In this document: piece after piece, positions 26,699-36,848 of the stretch | Layout of the letters: each line of letters starts with the position of its first letter | Position numbering within the stretch: position 1 is the first letter of the stretch | Program-made: the position numbers and the translations under genes | NCBI GenBank assembly: GCA_020635275.1 | Contig: JACKAA010000003.1 | Coordinates: 1 to 64,000, forward strand | Reading direction: 5' to 3' | DNA: 64,000 nucleotides | Source of the DNA: Ignavibacteriales bacterium | Lineage (GTDB): Bacteria > Bacteroidota > Ignavibacteria > Ignavibacteriales > Melioribacteraceae | The notes under the pieces: generated by a model | Told to the model about the DNA's origin: nothing | Seen by the model: the letters and a program-made list of their open reading frames with translations, nothing else | Database searches by the model: none

Positions 26699-29503
26699 TT
26701 AAAATTTTAATGAAATACCAAATTTTATATTTCTTCTTGTTAAATATCTAGCCGGATTATATGGGTATGGATTTAAAGGTGCTTGAAGATCAGGATAATT
26801 CGGATCATTCCAAGAAGATGGAGTTGGATCACCCTTTTCATAAGCTTTACCAGTTACCGGATTAATTATAGCTGAATTTTCTGTATCCAGCAAATTATTA
26901 ATTTCTGCAAAAACTGAAAAATTTAGACCGGCAACCTGAAAATATTTTTCAATATTCATATCAATCCAAAACCAATTGTCTCCAACTTGTTCCAGAACAT
27001 TTTCTCTATCATATGCATACTCAGGTCTGCCGTCTGTATCATAATTATTTGTAAATATATATTCAGTATATCTTTTACCCGACTGATAAAATAACCGACA
27101 GTAAATATTTATATCATCTAAAATACCAGGTGCAAACCCAAATAACGGTTCACCCTTTGCTATATAAAAATTAAAACTGCTGTTAAAAGTAAATGGACGA
27201 TCCCAAGACATATACTGCTCTTTGATGGATTCATCCAAGTCTCCTCTTAGGATTAAAACACCTTGTTCAGCAGATGAACTTTTTCCCGTTACAATTGCAT
27301 AAGAAACTGATGCCATACCATTAAACCAATTGCCAATTCTTTTTTTATACTCAAATTCAACACCTCTAGATTTTGCATAATCAAGATTTGCATATGTTGT
27401 AAAAGACTGCGTTGCAAATCTAGCCGAGGTAATTTTTGCAGTTCTGGTTCTCACATAATCAAAAATATCTTTATAGTAAGCTGTTACGGTCAAGACGTCA
27501 TCGGTCGAAAACTGATTTTTAATTCCAAGTTCATATGCTACAGTAGTTTCAGCATCTAAGTTTGGATTACCAAAAGTTTGAAATGATGACTGAGCATTTG
27601 TAGGGCTCAATTTAGCATAAATATATTTTGGATTAGGCCACTTACTAAAATGTCCATATGAAAAGAATAAAACTTGATTATCAGTAATTGGATGAGAAAT
27701 TCCTAATCGTGGACTTAGCCTTGCTTTAAACCTTTGTCCATTGAACCATTTAAATGTATCTTCTTTATACTGTTTTCTTATTTCATCGGGAATTGTAACT
27801 ACATCCGGATCATCAATTGCGTCATCAACATATTTTCCAGGGAACCAGTAATCTAAACGCAACCCAAAATTTAAAATCATTCCACTAAAATTTATATTGT
27901 CTTGTGCATAAAATGAACCTTTGGCAGGATGAACTTTATAAATGTCATTGTTTAAACCAAGTTCACCAATCCAAGGTTTATAAATATCAATAACCTGCAT
28001 TTCTTGAAAAATCATATTAAAGCCGGCTTTGAACTTATTCTTCTCATCAAAGAAACTTGTCACATCTCCTTTTATAGAAAATTCATCAATATAATGATCA
28101 CGCCAAGTATATGGATTTCCGACATCCCAAAAACCATCGCCCGGTATTACCCCAATTGTGTCTGTATCTAAGTTATAGTACTCAATTGGGAATGTTACAA
28201 TATCTTTTGGTTCAGTATAATCAAACCAGTATTTACCATTAGCATCTGCTCTTAAATTTGAAAAGAACTTATTTAATTTAAGAGTATAAAAAGTACTGGA
28301 ATTAAGTGTGTGAGTCCAAGTGATTGAATTATATGTATTATTATGCGTAAATACATTTGCTTCGCCCAAATTATTTTGAAACTCATATTGATAGCCAGGG
28401 CTAGGTTCTACGTACTCTAAATTAGATTGCAGTGATTGTGAATTTTGATTTATACTTATTGACTGATTGTAAGAATATGCTAATTTCATTGTAGGAGAAA
28501 TAGCATATGTTAATTTACCAAGCCAAAACCAGCTATTTTCTGCTCTTGGCGCAAATCTAGTTCCATAAAATGTTGACGAATATAATTGTTCAGCTGTTGG
28601 TTTATAATAACCTTGAGTAATACCATCGCTGATTCCCATGTAAAAACTAGAAAAGAAAGATAATCTGCCTGGAACTTTTATTCCTAAAGCCGGCAATAAG
28701 AAACTAGTAATTGGTTCTGGACCGCTTAGATTTGCTTCTGCTACATCTAAATTAAATACATGATAAGATGATTTATTTCCAAAATTATCCCGTTTGTAAG
28801 ATATAGATCCCGAATAGTTTTCACCACCTTCTCTGGTTCTAACATTAATTACACCTGAAGTTGCTTGACCATATTCTGCATTAAAACCCCCGGTAATCAC
28901 TTCAACTTCTTCAATTGCATTAGCACTTAATTGCAAACCGAAACCTGTTCCCGCAAGTGGATCTTGAACTGATACACCATCAAGTAAAAATGCATTTTCA
29001 TATGATCTACCGCCTCTGATATGAATTGCATTATCAGATTGGATAACTCCAGCTTGCTGAGTAACCAAGTCTTTTACATTTTCAATTACGGCAACTTCAA
29101 TTTCATCTCTGCCAATTGATTTTATACTTTGTGTTTCTTCAGCATCAACAAGAGGTTTTTCACCAATAACAATTACATCTTGCTCCATGGTCAAAACAGT
29201 TTCTTCCATACTAATATCTAATAATGTAGATTTATTTGGAAGTACTTCAATGCCGGTAAATACCATTTGCTTAAATCCAATTAGAGTAGCTTTAACAGTA
29301 TAAATTCCTGGAGTGATATTTTCTATTAAAAATTCACCATCAAAATTAGAAGCAGCTCCATAATAGGTTCCTTCAATAATTATATTTACACCCGGCAATC
29401 CTTCATTTAAATTTTTATCAACAACTTTACCAGTAATTTTCCCAGGAGATTGTGCCCAAATGAATGAATTAAAAATGAGTAATATGATAACTATTTTTTT
29501 CAT
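26699..29503 (-). CDS. TonB-dependent receptor with carboxypeptidase-regulatory-like N-domain
   Basis: 934 aa. Signal peptide to residue ~18, a CarboxypepD_reg-like domain (GKITGKVVDKNLNEGLPGVN to about 95), a plug domain (about 120-230 with VIQSDNAIHIRGGRSYENAFLLDGVS and AEYGQATSGVINVRTREGG), then a 22-strand barrel ending RRNIKFGISLKF. No SusD partner is adjacent, so this is not a standard glycan-uptake pair. Its neighbours are a PorV-like barrel, lipoproteins and T9SS cargoes. The stop shares one base with no gap from the upstream lipoprotein gene. Ligand unknown. Confidence 0.9.
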   Translation of the reverse strand: MKKIVIILLIFNSFIWAQSPGKITGKVVDKNLNEGLPGVNIIIEGTYYGAASNFDGEFLIENITPGIYTVKATLIGFKQMVFTGIEVLPNKSTLLDISMEETVLTMEQDVIVIGEKPLVDAEETQSIKSIGRDEIEVAVIENVKDLVTQQAGVIQSDNAIHIRGGRSYENAFLLDGVSVQDPLAGTGFGLQLSANAIEEVEVITGGFNAEYGQATSGVINVRTREGGENYSGSISYKRDNFGNKSSYHVFNLDVAEANLSGPEPITSFLLPALGIKVPGRLSFFSSFYMGISDGITQGYYKPTAEQLYSSTFYGTRFAPRAENSWFWLGKLTYAISPTMKLAYSYNQSISINQNSQSLQSNLEYVEPSPGYQYEFQNNLGEANVFTHNNTYNSITWTHTLNSSTFYTLKLNKFFSNLRADANGKYWFDYTEPKDIVTFPIEYYNLDTDTIGVIPGDGFWDVGNPYTWRDHYIDEFSIKGDVTSFFDEKNKFKAGFNMIFQEMQVIDIYKPWIGELGLNNDIYKVHPAKGSFYAQDNINFSGMILNFGLRLDYWFPGKYVDDAIDDPDVVTIPDEIRKQYKEDTFKWFNGQRFKARLSPRLGISHPITDNQVLFFSYGHFSKWPNPKYIYAKLSPTNAQSSFQTFGNPNLDAETTVAYELGIKNQFSTDDVLTVTAYYKDIFDYVRTRTAKITSARFATQSFTTYANLDYAKSRGVEFEYKKRIGNWFNGMASVSYAIVTGKSSSAEQGVLILRGDLDESIKEQYMSWDRPFTFNSSFNFYIAKGEPLFGFAPGILDDINIYCRLFYQSGKRYTEYIFTNNYDTDGRPEYAYDRENVLEQVGDNWFWIDMNIEKYFQVAGLNFSVFAEINNLLDTENSAIINPVTGKAYEKGDPTPSSWNDPNYPDLQAPLNPYPYNPARYLTRRNIKFGISLKF

Positions 29504-31038
29504 TAATTCAGTCCAAACTCATTTACAAAAACTTGCTTTAACAAATTGCCAGCACTAGATTTTGCATCGCATTGATGAAGCGGTAAACCAATAAAAAATA
29601 AATTTTTAGTTTTATTCAATAATGCAATACTTCCATTAATTTGAGAACTTGTAAGATCATATACTTTTGAAGCAGTAATTTCACTCACTTTAAATGTTCT
29701 TACAAATCCAACTGTTGTTTGATTTTCAAGAGATGGATAATTTGAAAATTCTAATGATGGAATTATATTTGCACCTGCAAACATAAATGAAATCGGTTTC
29801 TGAGAATCAAAACTTTCAATTGGCAAAAATGTTTGAGCAATTTGTGTTGAAAAATCAAAATTTGCAGAAGAATCCTGGAAAGTCATTGAATAAGCAATTT
29901 TGCCCCCATTCTGTAAATAATTTTGTGTTACAAGATTTGTTAAATCTATACTTGGGTTTGATCCAGAATACCAAAAAATAAATTTAAATAATTTTAAAGT
30001 GTTCTGAAAAGTTATTGACTCATAAGGTAAACTGATGTTTTCTAAATCAATAACATCATAATCATTTATAAATTCATTAAATCTAGCAGTATAAAATTCT
30101 GCAGCAGTTTCTCCACTTTCAAAATCATCAACAATTAGTAATTCACCTTTTGGCTTTGAAATATACCAGCTTCTGCTTGTATCCGGTAAAGGTAAAAATT
30201 CTGATTTTGATCCACTAATATCAACGCCTCTTATATATAATCTATTATTATCATTCAATCTCAAATTCTTTAGTTTATCATCCTGAAGTTTATTTTCATC
30301 AGCATTTATATAAACATTCATTTCCGGATTTTGGGAATTAAGGTCATTAACAATTAATGATACTAATCTTGTTGAGCCTGATAAAACAATAAAATCAGAT
30401 GTATCATTTAATGCCAAATGAATTTCTTTAATTGTTTCATTGCCATCTAAATCAAAAGCATTCCAGCCGACAGTCATAACGGGAAACGATACTTCAGGTA
30501 AAATACTTAAATCATTCCAGGTAATTTCTGGTGAAGAATTTTTTATGGGAAATTTCTGAAATGCAGGACTTTCATCGATCGCACCAAAATCAAAAAATGG
30601 TTCCCCTTTATCATAAACACTATTATTATTTAAATCAGTAAATGGTTCGTGTCCTATATTTTCTTGTCCAATATACACTTCACTATCAAATATTCCGTTA
30701 CCGGAATTATCAACTGAAGAAACATAAAAAGTGTAAGAAGTGTCGACAGTACCAATTGGCAAAGCAAAAACAGAATCATTAGAAGTTGTAAAATGCCATT
30801 GATTTTCAATTCCGTCCCATTTAAACAAATATCCAATTACTAAGCCGTCCTTATCATCACCCCACCAATGAACCTGCAGTCTGCTTTTTTGCTGACTTAC
30901 TTCAGAATCAGAATAAATGAAAAGATGTGTTTCCGGCTTATTATTATCCAACAAATTATCATTAATAGCTTCATTGCAGCTAACAATAATTAGTAAAGAA
31001 AATATGAGCAATATGTAATATCTAAATTTGGAATTCAT
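29503..31038 (-). CDS. Large lipoprotein of unknown function
   Basis: 511 aa. Lipoprotein signal ending LIIVSCNE. The N-terminal half has fibronectin-like beta segments (FLFKW-type, YTFYVSSVDNSGNGIFD) and a calcium-loop-like DLNNNSVYDKGE; the C-terminal half has GELLIVDDFESGETAAEFY and a Rossmann-like FKFIFWYSGSNPSIDLTN. I recognise no named family. It overlaps the TonB receptor start by one base, so the two are translationally coupled, and probably function together at the outer membrane. Confidence 0.7.
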   Translation of the reverse strand: MNSKFRYYILLIFSLLIIVSCNEAINDNLLDNNKPETHLFIYSDSEVSQQKSRLQVHWWGDDKDGLVIGYLFKWDGIENQWHFTTSNDSVFALPIGTVDTSYTFYVSSVDNSGNGIFDSEVYIGQENIGHEPFTDLNNNSVYDKGEPFFDFGAIDESPAFQKFPIKNSSPEITWNDLSILPEVSFPVMTVGWNAFDLDGNETIKEIHLALNDTSDFIVLSGSTRLVSLIVNDLNSQNPEMNVYINADENKLQDDKLKNLRLNDNNRLYIRGVDISGSKSEFLPLPDTSRSWYISKPKGELLIVDDFESGETAAEFYTARFNEFINDYDVIDLENISLPYESITFQNTLKLFKFIFWYSGSNPSIDLTNLVTQNYLQNGGKIAYSMTFQDSSANFDFSTQIAQTFLPIESFDSQKPISFMFAGANIIPSLEFSNYPSLENQTTVGFVRTFKVSEITASKVYDLTSSQINGSIALLNKTKNLFFIGLPLHQCDAKSSAGNLLKQVFVNEFGLN

Positions 31039-31048
31039 TTGAAATAAA

Positions 31049-31077
31049 ACTTCAGAGATATTTTAAACCTCTGAAGT
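31049..31077 (-). terminator. Hairpin with T-tract between operon genes (partial terminator)
   Basis: Minus strand ACTTCAGAG/CTCTGAAGT 9-bp stem with an 11-nt loop followed by TTTTATTTC, in the 59-base gap between the 718-aa cargo gene and the 511-aa lipoprotein gene. It could reduce transcription of the downstream genes. Confidence 0.5.
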
Positions 31078-31097
31078 AATAAATTTATCTCTTAAAA

Positions 31098-33254
31098 TTA
31101 TTTTATTAACATCATTTTTTTTGTTTGGTAAAAATCTCCAGCTTTCAATGTATAGAAATAAATACCTGTTGCTAGATTATTAGCATTAAAATTAATTTCA
31201 TAACTTCCGGGAGATTGAATTTTATTTACCAGTGTTTTTATTTCCCTGCCAAGTAAATCATAAATTTTCAATTCAACTTGCGAACTATTATTCTTAGTCA
31301 ACTTTGGAATTGTATATTCAATTTTTGTACTTGGGTTAAATGGATTAGGATAATTTTGGGATAAACTATAAACTTCTGGCAATCCATTATTTTCATCAAC
31401 ACTTGTTACTTGTGTATGTCCAAAAAAATCATCATTTTTTCTTGGAACTAATTTATAGTTACTGAAAGAATAAAACAGAATTCCAGTTATACTTTCAAAA
31501 GTATCACCTGTTCTAATCCGTATTCCAGTACTTTCTAATGATGTATCCCAAAAATTATGATAATCATGAGTACCATCTTGAACTTCCAATCTCATTGGAA
31601 CATTTGATGTGTCAGCGACAAGTATTTCACCAAAATTTCTGCTCCCACCGCTTCCTTCATCCGGTCCGTCAACAATACCATCTGCGTTAGCATCAATAAC
31701 AGAAACATTTTCAATTGTTACTAGAACACCTTCATATGATTCTGCTGGTAATAATCCATTTGCTGTTGCTCCAATGTCTTTTGTACTAATTTTATATGGT
31801 AAAGGTAATTGTAATCCTGTTCCATTTGGAGATATAGCAACACCTTGATCTAATGTACCAATTCTTGTAACACCAAAACTTTCGTTTACAATTCCAGAAA
31901 CTGTTAACTTATCACCTCTTCTTACATTATCAGCTTCAACACCAAATATTTGAATACCACTCCATGGAGCTGTTATGTCCTGCAAGTAAACTTGTGGCCC
32001 TATATTAGAGCCATCACCTTGAATGTCTGTTGTGTCAGCTGTAACTATTCCTGAAACGGATACTTCATAATTATTAAAGCCACTATATCCACTTCCAAAT
32101 GGAGAGAATTGAATATCTTTGATAGTTAGCATTCTATCTAATACAATATAAAAATAACTGTTACTAATGTTTGAAGGACTTGTTGAACTAAAATTATTTG
32201 AGTCAACTGCAGATATATAATATTTTACTAAAGTAGAATCGTTGTAAGCTGGAATTGATGCACTCCATATTGAATCAACTGCATCTGTAAGTGTCATATC
32301 AACTTCAACAAATTCTGCATCATTTGCACTGTAATTTAATTTAACTGATTTAATGGGAGCAGTAGCATCTTCATCAACAACTCTGGCACTGACTGTAACA
32401 CCTTCATTAAATCCAACAACTCCTTTATCTCTTAAAACATTTGAAATATTTGGAGCACTTTCGCCATAAACGATATCATTAGGATAAACAGGATTTAGCA
32501 TAAACCAACCGTACTGTCCGCCAGTTCTAGTTTCAATATAACCTCTAATACTAGTTACACTTGTTCCAGCAGATGGTGGCTGAAATCCATTTCTAATGTA
32601 CAATCCTTTATTATATATCACCATACTTGTATTATTTTCGTCAAAGACTTTAAATGTGCCTGATCCAACTATACCCGGATCTGATGTTTGTAAATCTCTA
32701 AATTCTACATAAACACCTTCCCATTTTTCAGCTAAATAATTTGGATTTGCTGTTCCTTTTTCAAATAATGAGTCAAGAGTTAAAAGAACTGGTTCAGGAC
32801 GTTTTACCTGGTTAATTACATCAGAAGGTTCAAATTTAATTATATCAAGTTCTGTCGTTGTAAAATATTCTACTACAACTCCCGTAGCTTTTATTACCAG
32901 ACCAGAATCTAAAATAGTAAATGCTTCTGGAACAGTGGATCCGGGAAATCTTGTTAAAACGCCGCCCCATTCTGGTTCATTTAAATCTTGCAAATAAAAA
33001 GCGGGAGCACCTGCAGAAAGCATTTCTCCATCATCGGGATTTGCATTAAAATAAGGTGAATTCATGACCACACCTGTAACGACAACTGTATCACCAACAG
33101 TAGCTGGTTTAGGCTCTGTGTTTAGAGCTCCATATTTAAGAAGTGAGTCAGCTGGAACATAATTCACATCACTAAGTGGAACTTCTGGATAATTTTGAGC
33201 AAAAATTTGCATACTTAACAACAATAGTAAACTAAGTAAAGTTCTTAGATTCAT
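31098..33254 (-). CDS. Secreted OB-fold protein with T9SS sorting domain
   Basis: 718 aa. Signal peptide ending QIFAQ. Two or three OB-fold/DUF5689-like segments are visible (GDTVVVTGVVMNSPYF, VSVSGIVTADTTD, GDKLTVSGIVNESFG), and a fibronectin-like segment near 280-370 (VKLNYSANDAEFVEVDM). The C-terminal 75 residues hold NYPNPFNPSTKIEYTIPK and end KKMMLIK, a type A T9SS sorting signal. No catalytic motif seen. Such OB-fold arrays occur in cargo of this lineage next to nuclease domains; here none is fused. It follows the 693-aa protein by 9 bases. Confidence 0.8.
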   Translation of the reverse strand: MNLRTLLSLLLLLSMQIFAQNYPEVPLSDVNYVPADSLLKYGALNTEPKPATVGDTVVVTGVVMNSPYFNANPDDGEMLSAGAPAFYLQDLNEPEWGGVLTRFPGSTVPEAFTILDSGLVIKATGVVVEYFTTTELDIIKFEPSDVINQVKRPEPVLLTLDSLFEKGTANPNYLAEKWEGVYVEFRDLQTSDPGIVGSGTFKVFDENNTSMVIYNKGLYIRNGFQPPSAGTSVTSIRGYIETRTGGQYGWFMLNPVYPNDIVYGESAPNISNVLRDKGVVGFNEGVTVSARVVDEDATAPIKSVKLNYSANDAEFVEVDMTLTDAVDSIWSASIPAYNDSTLVKYYISAVDSNNFSSTSPSNISNSYFYIVLDRMLTIKDIQFSPFGSGYSGFNNYEVSVSGIVTADTTDIQGDGSNIGPQVYLQDITAPWSGIQIFGVEADNVRRGDKLTVSGIVNESFGVTRIGTLDQGVAISPNGTGLQLPLPYKISTKDIGATANGLLPAESYEGVLVTIENVSVIDANADGIVDGPDEGSGGSRNFGEILVADTSNVPMRLEVQDGTHDYHNFWDTSLESTGIRIRTGDTFESITGILFYSFSNYKLVPRKNDDFFGHTQVTSVDENNGLPEVYSLSQNYPNPFNPSTKIEYTIPKLTKNNSSQVELKIYDLLGREIKTLVNKIQSPGSYEINFNANNLATGIYFYTLKAGDFYQTKKMMLIK

Positions 33255-33263
33255 TTTTTATCC

Positions 33264-35345
33264 TTATTTAATTACTAAAAATTTTCCTCTTTTAATGTTT
33301 CCATTTTTTGAATTTTTAACTGTAAAAAGATATAATCCGGTTGCAATTGCCTGATCACTTTCAGTAATAAGATCCCAAGCATGTTCTCCGCCAGACATTT
33401 GTTGTTTAGCATCTTTTGAAAATGTTTCGAACCATCTCAAATCGGATCCATTACTTTGCTGATCATGATAGATTCTTTTTACAACATCACCTGATAAAGT
33501 ATAAATTGTAATTTCACATTCACTTGGTAAATTATAAAAATATATTTTTCTTAATCTTTCCGAATTTCCATCCCAATATGCGTTTCCATAATAGGGATTG
33601 GGATAAACTCCAATTTCCACATCTTGTTCATCTTCAGCAGGAGTACCTGGAATAATTTTCTGCAAATTTGCTAAAGGTCCGCTCTCCAAACTTTCTAAAT
33701 TGTTAACGGGATCACCCTGATCAAAAGCCGTAACTGAATAAATATACTGCCAGCCGTTCAGTTGATTTTCAATTTCGAATTTGTACCAATATTCTGTGTC
33801 ATCACCACTAAATTTTATAGGTTGCTCCATCTCGATAAAATCAAAGCCAGTATTAAATCCAATTTCATTTCCCACACTATCAAATTCAGCAATAGTTATT
33901 AACGATGCATTTATATCCTGAGCTTCAGTTAAATCATAACCAGGATTTGTTCTATAAATTCTATAACCTTCAAAATCTTTTATTGCAGAAATTGGATCTA
34001 TTGAAGCTTCTGCTCTTTTATCCCAATAAATTACAACTGATTGATTTTGAGGAATTGCTTTTACTTTTGGCGGTGTAGGTGGAGCTGGTAAAATATACCT
34101 TGTTATTTTTCCATTTCCATCTAAATCTTCATCTGGATCAAGAATTCCATTACCATTTTTATCTTCACCATTATATGCTCTTAAAGCCCAGCCGGCATTT
34201 AAGTAAAAATCTGATTTTTGTTCTTTAGTATCAAAGGATGGTAAATCGGTTCCGGATTTCTTTCCTGCAACAATAGCAAATGTAACATTTACAGAATCTC
34301 CAGGCTCTAAATCATCATCTATTTCTGCAGAAATTAACATTGATCTGTTGCTTGGTGATTTAATTGTTTCGGGCTTTATGGCTTCATCTTCACCAAATCT
34401 GTTTTCACCTCCGTAAAAACCAAGCATTTTTCTAAATCTTTGAACATCTGTTTGAGGGGCAAAGAAATTTGGATCAGTAGTGTTTCTAAATTGCCAGTTT
34501 ACAAAATTTACAGAATCGATGACTTTATCGGAACCTAAAAATTGTAATCCAATATAACTATCAGTAAAACCAATATCACCAGTTGCGTCAAACTCATAAG
34601 CTATAGTTAACGAATCGTTGTATCCGTTACCGCCTTTATTAAAAAAAGCACTTCCAGTTCTTGGAGAAGTTATATTAGTATTTCTTACAACTGTATCTGT
34701 CCATAAACCAACATGAAGGCTATCAAGATATTTATTTGATGTATTTTTTATCCAATAATTTAGTATTACAAAAAAATCTGCAAAGGGAAAGTTCCAAGCA
34801 TATGTCTCAAGCCGAATGGAAACGCCAAGAGGACGGTGATCGACAATCAATTCACCGTTATTTAAAAATCTGTTTGTATCAACAAATTGCATTACAAAGT
34901 CTTGATGTGATATTGCTTCGGGATCAAAAAATTTCGAATCAATTAAAGAAGATCTTTCTCTAACAAAACTTCCGGATTTATTCGTAAACTCAAATCCGCC
35001 ACCACGTGCAGAAACTGAAGAAGCATCAACTGCACCGGTTGTTACAAAGGGACCTAATCTATTACTACCCTCTTCATTATCACTTAAAAAAGCACCAATC
35101 CACAATCCACCATCAAATATATGTTCAATTCCGCTTCCTAAAGGATATTCACAAGATGGTTGTTCTGGCCATATACTGAATCCATGACCATAAGTACCAA
35201 AATTTGTTATTGTGAGACCAATATTACCAACATTGGTAAATTTAGTATTATCATCATCTAGAGTTTTTTCTAATCTTTGCTGGCTGGTTTGTGCAAAAAT
35301 GAAGAATGAACTAAAGAGAAAAAGTAACAGTACAAATTTATTCAT
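33264..35345 (-). CDS. Long secreted protein with fibronectin-like domain and VxPNPY-type C-terminus
   Basis: 693 aa. Signal peptide ending FIFAQ. A large N-terminal region (YGHGFSIWPEQPSCEYP, GGLWIGAFLSD) is followed by calcium-loop-like segments (DKNGNGILDPDEDLDGNGK), a fibronectin type III domain (VVIYWDKRAEASIDPISA with FEGYRIYRT), and a C-terminal domain starting VYPNPYYGNAYW and ending RGKFLVIK. The end resembles a longer variant of the T9SS sorting domain. It shares this architecture with the 1182-aa protein at 55683. First gene of the seven-gene run; function unknown, surface location inferred. Confidence 0.78.
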   Translation of the reverse strand: MNKFVLLLFLFSSFFIFAQTSQQRLEKTLDDDNTKFTNVGNIGLTITNFGTYGHGFSIWPEQPSCEYPLGSGIEHIFDGGLWIGAFLSDNEEGSNRLGPFVTTGAVDASSVSARGGGFEFTNKSGSFVRERSSLIDSKFFDPEAISHQDFVMQFVDTNRFLNNGELIVDHRPLGVSIRLETYAWNFPFADFFVILNYWIKNTSNKYLDSLHVGLWTDTVVRNTNITSPRTGSAFFNKGGNGYNDSLTIAYEFDATGDIGFTDSYIGLQFLGSDKVIDSVNFVNWQFRNTTDPNFFAPQTDVQRFRKMLGFYGGENRFGEDEAIKPETIKSPSNRSMLISAEIDDDLEPGDSVNVTFAIVAGKKSGTDLPSFDTKEQKSDFYLNAGWALRAYNGEDKNGNGILDPDEDLDGNGKITRYILPAPPTPPKVKAIPQNQSVVIYWDKRAEASIDPISAIKDFEGYRIYRTNPGYDLTEAQDINASLITIAEFDSVGNEIGFNTGFDFIEMEQPIKFSGDDTEYWYKFEIENQLNGWQYIYSVTAFDQGDPVNNLESLESGPLANLQKIIPGTPAEDEQDVEIGVYPNPYYGNAYWDGNSERLRKIYFYNLPSECEITIYTLSGDVVKRIYHDQQSNGSDLRWFETFSKDAKQQMSGGEHAWDLITESDQAIATGLYLFTVKNSKNGNIKRGKFLVIK

Positions 35346-35420
35346 ATTTAAGTAATTAGTATAAAACGGAATTTAAGATACAATCTAACTGCAAAATTTT
35401 CAATCCAATTAATCACAAAA

Positions 35421-35445
35421 AAGCCCACACAAAATGTATGGGCTT
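35421..35445 (-). terminator. Intrinsic terminator of the oxidoreductase operon
   Basis: Minus strand AAGCCCATAC...GTGTGGGCTT stem (one mismatch) followed by TTTTTTG, 22 bases after the gamma-subunit stop. Confidence 0.8.
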
Positions 35446-35466
35446 GATATTTCTAATAGGAAAAAT

Positions 35467-36021
35467 TTATGAAATAACGCTTGCTTCTTCAACCATTTCC
35501 ATTCCGCGTTTAAGTGCTTGTTCGTTTAATGGCAAAAGATTATGATATCTTTCAGGTAAAACTTTTTTTAAACCTTCTAAAATATTATTCAGCTCAATAA
35601 TTGGTTTTTTCTTAAGAAACCCGCCAAGCATAATCATATTCATAATTTTTGTGTTTTTCATTTTTGCTGCTTCTTTTGTAGCATCAATTCCAATAATTTC
35701 TATATCTGACCTTGTTGGAGGATGAATAACATTATTTGCTTCATAAAGTAATAGTCCGCCGGGCTTTACTGCTTTTTCAAATTTATCAACGGACGGCTGA
35801 TTTAATGCAATTACTGTATCGAACTTTGATATTATTGGTGAACTAATTTTTGAATCACTAACAATTGCAATACAGTTTGCAGTTCCACCTCTCATTTCAG
35901 GACCGTATGAAGGCATCCAACTTACTTCTTTTTCTTCAATCATACCTGAATAACAAAGTATCATTCCCATTGATAAAACACCTTGACCACCGAATCCGGC
36001 AATAATAATTTCTTCAGTCAT
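35467..36021 (-). CDS. 2-oxoacid:ferredoxin oxidoreductase gamma subunit
   Basis: 184 aa. Family start IIIAGFGGQGVLSMGMILC, then SWMPSYGPEMRGGTANC. It is the subunit that completes the active site of VorABCD/KorABCD-type enzymes. Last of four genes delta-alpha-beta-gamma, two bases after the beta gene and followed by a terminator. Substrate cannot be fixed from this chain. Confidence 0.92.
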   Translation of the reverse strand: MTEEIIIAGFGGQGVLSMGMILCYSGMIEEKEVSWMPSYGPEMRGGTANCIAIVSDSKISSPIISKFDTVIALNQPSVDKFEKAVKPGGLLLYEANNVIHPPTRSDIEIIGIDATKEAAKMKNTKIMNMIMLGGFLKKKPIIELNNILEGLKKVLPERYHNLLPLNEQALKRGMEMVEEASVIS

Positions 36022-36023
36022 AA

Positions 36024-36848
36024 TTATTTCCTCCCATTTGGTGTTTTAATATCGCCTAAAGGATAGAATGGAAGCATATTATCTTCCAACCAATGATTTG
36101 ATTCAATCGGTGTCATTTTCCAGTTAGATGGACAATTTGAAACTATTTCCACAAAGCAAGTTCCGCCACCTTGTTTTTGAAGTTCAAAACCTTTTTGAAT
36201 TGCTTTTTTTGCTTTTCTAACATTACCAGGTTTGTGAACAGACTGTCTTGTCACGTACTGTGTCCCAGGCAATTGTGCAACTAATTCTGTAATTTTTAAA
36301 GGTGCACCCATCGTTGAAACATTTCTTCCAAAAGGAGATGTTGTTGATTTCATTCCTTCTAAAGTAGTTGGGGCCATTTGACCGCCAGTCATTCCGTAAA
36401 TTCCATTATTGATAAAAATAATTAAAATGTTTTCTCCACGGTTGCAAGTATGAATTGTTTCACCTGTTCCAATTGCTGCTAAATCACCATCTCCTTGATA
36501 TGAAAAAACATATTTTTCAGGCAACACTCTTTTAATTCCGGTTGCAGCTGCGGATGCTCTGCCGTGTGCGGCTTCCGACATATCAATATTTAAATAATTA
36601 TAAGCTAGAACTGAACATCCAACCGGAGCAACACCAATAACTTCAGATTGGATTTCCATTTCATCAATAACCTCGGCAAGTAATCTATGCACAACTCCAT
36701 GCCCACAACCAGGACAATAATGCATATCAACATCTAACAATGTGCCCGGTTTTTCATAAACTATATTTTCTGGAGAAATAATTTCTGTATGTTCAGATCT
36801 TAGTGTATGTTCAAAATGTTCATCATCAATTAATGCTTTCTCGTTCAT
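36024..36848 (-). CDS. 2-oxoacid:ferredoxin oxidoreductase beta (TPP-binding) subunit
   Basis: 274 aa. YCPGCGHGVVHRLLAEV near the N-terminus and the thiamine diphosphate motif SYQGDGDLAAIGTGETIH ... NNGIYGMTGGQMAPTT are intact. It binds TPP and oxidatively decarboxylates the 2-oxoacid to acyl-CoA with ferredoxin as acceptor. It overlaps the alpha gene by 4 bases (ATGA). Confidence 0.95.
   Translation of the reverse strand: MNEKALIDDEHFEHTLRSEHTEIISPENIVYEKPGTLLDVDMHYCPGCGHGVVHRLLAEVIDEMEIQSEVIGVAPVGCSVLAYNYLNIDMSEAAHGRASAAATGIKRVLPEKYVFSYQGDGDLAAIGTGETIHTCNRGENILIIFINNGIYGMTGGQMAPTTLEGMKSTTSPFGRNVSTMGAPLKITELVAQLPGTQYVTRQSVHKPGNVRKAKKAIQKGFELQKQGGGTCFVEIVSNCPSNWKMTPIESNHWLEDNMLPFYPLGDIKTPNGRK

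Noticed and set aside
26699..29503. SusC/SusD polysaccharide utilisation locus
   Set aside because: Neither TonB receptor has a SusD gene, glycoside hydrolase or sugar sensor in its neighbourhood.
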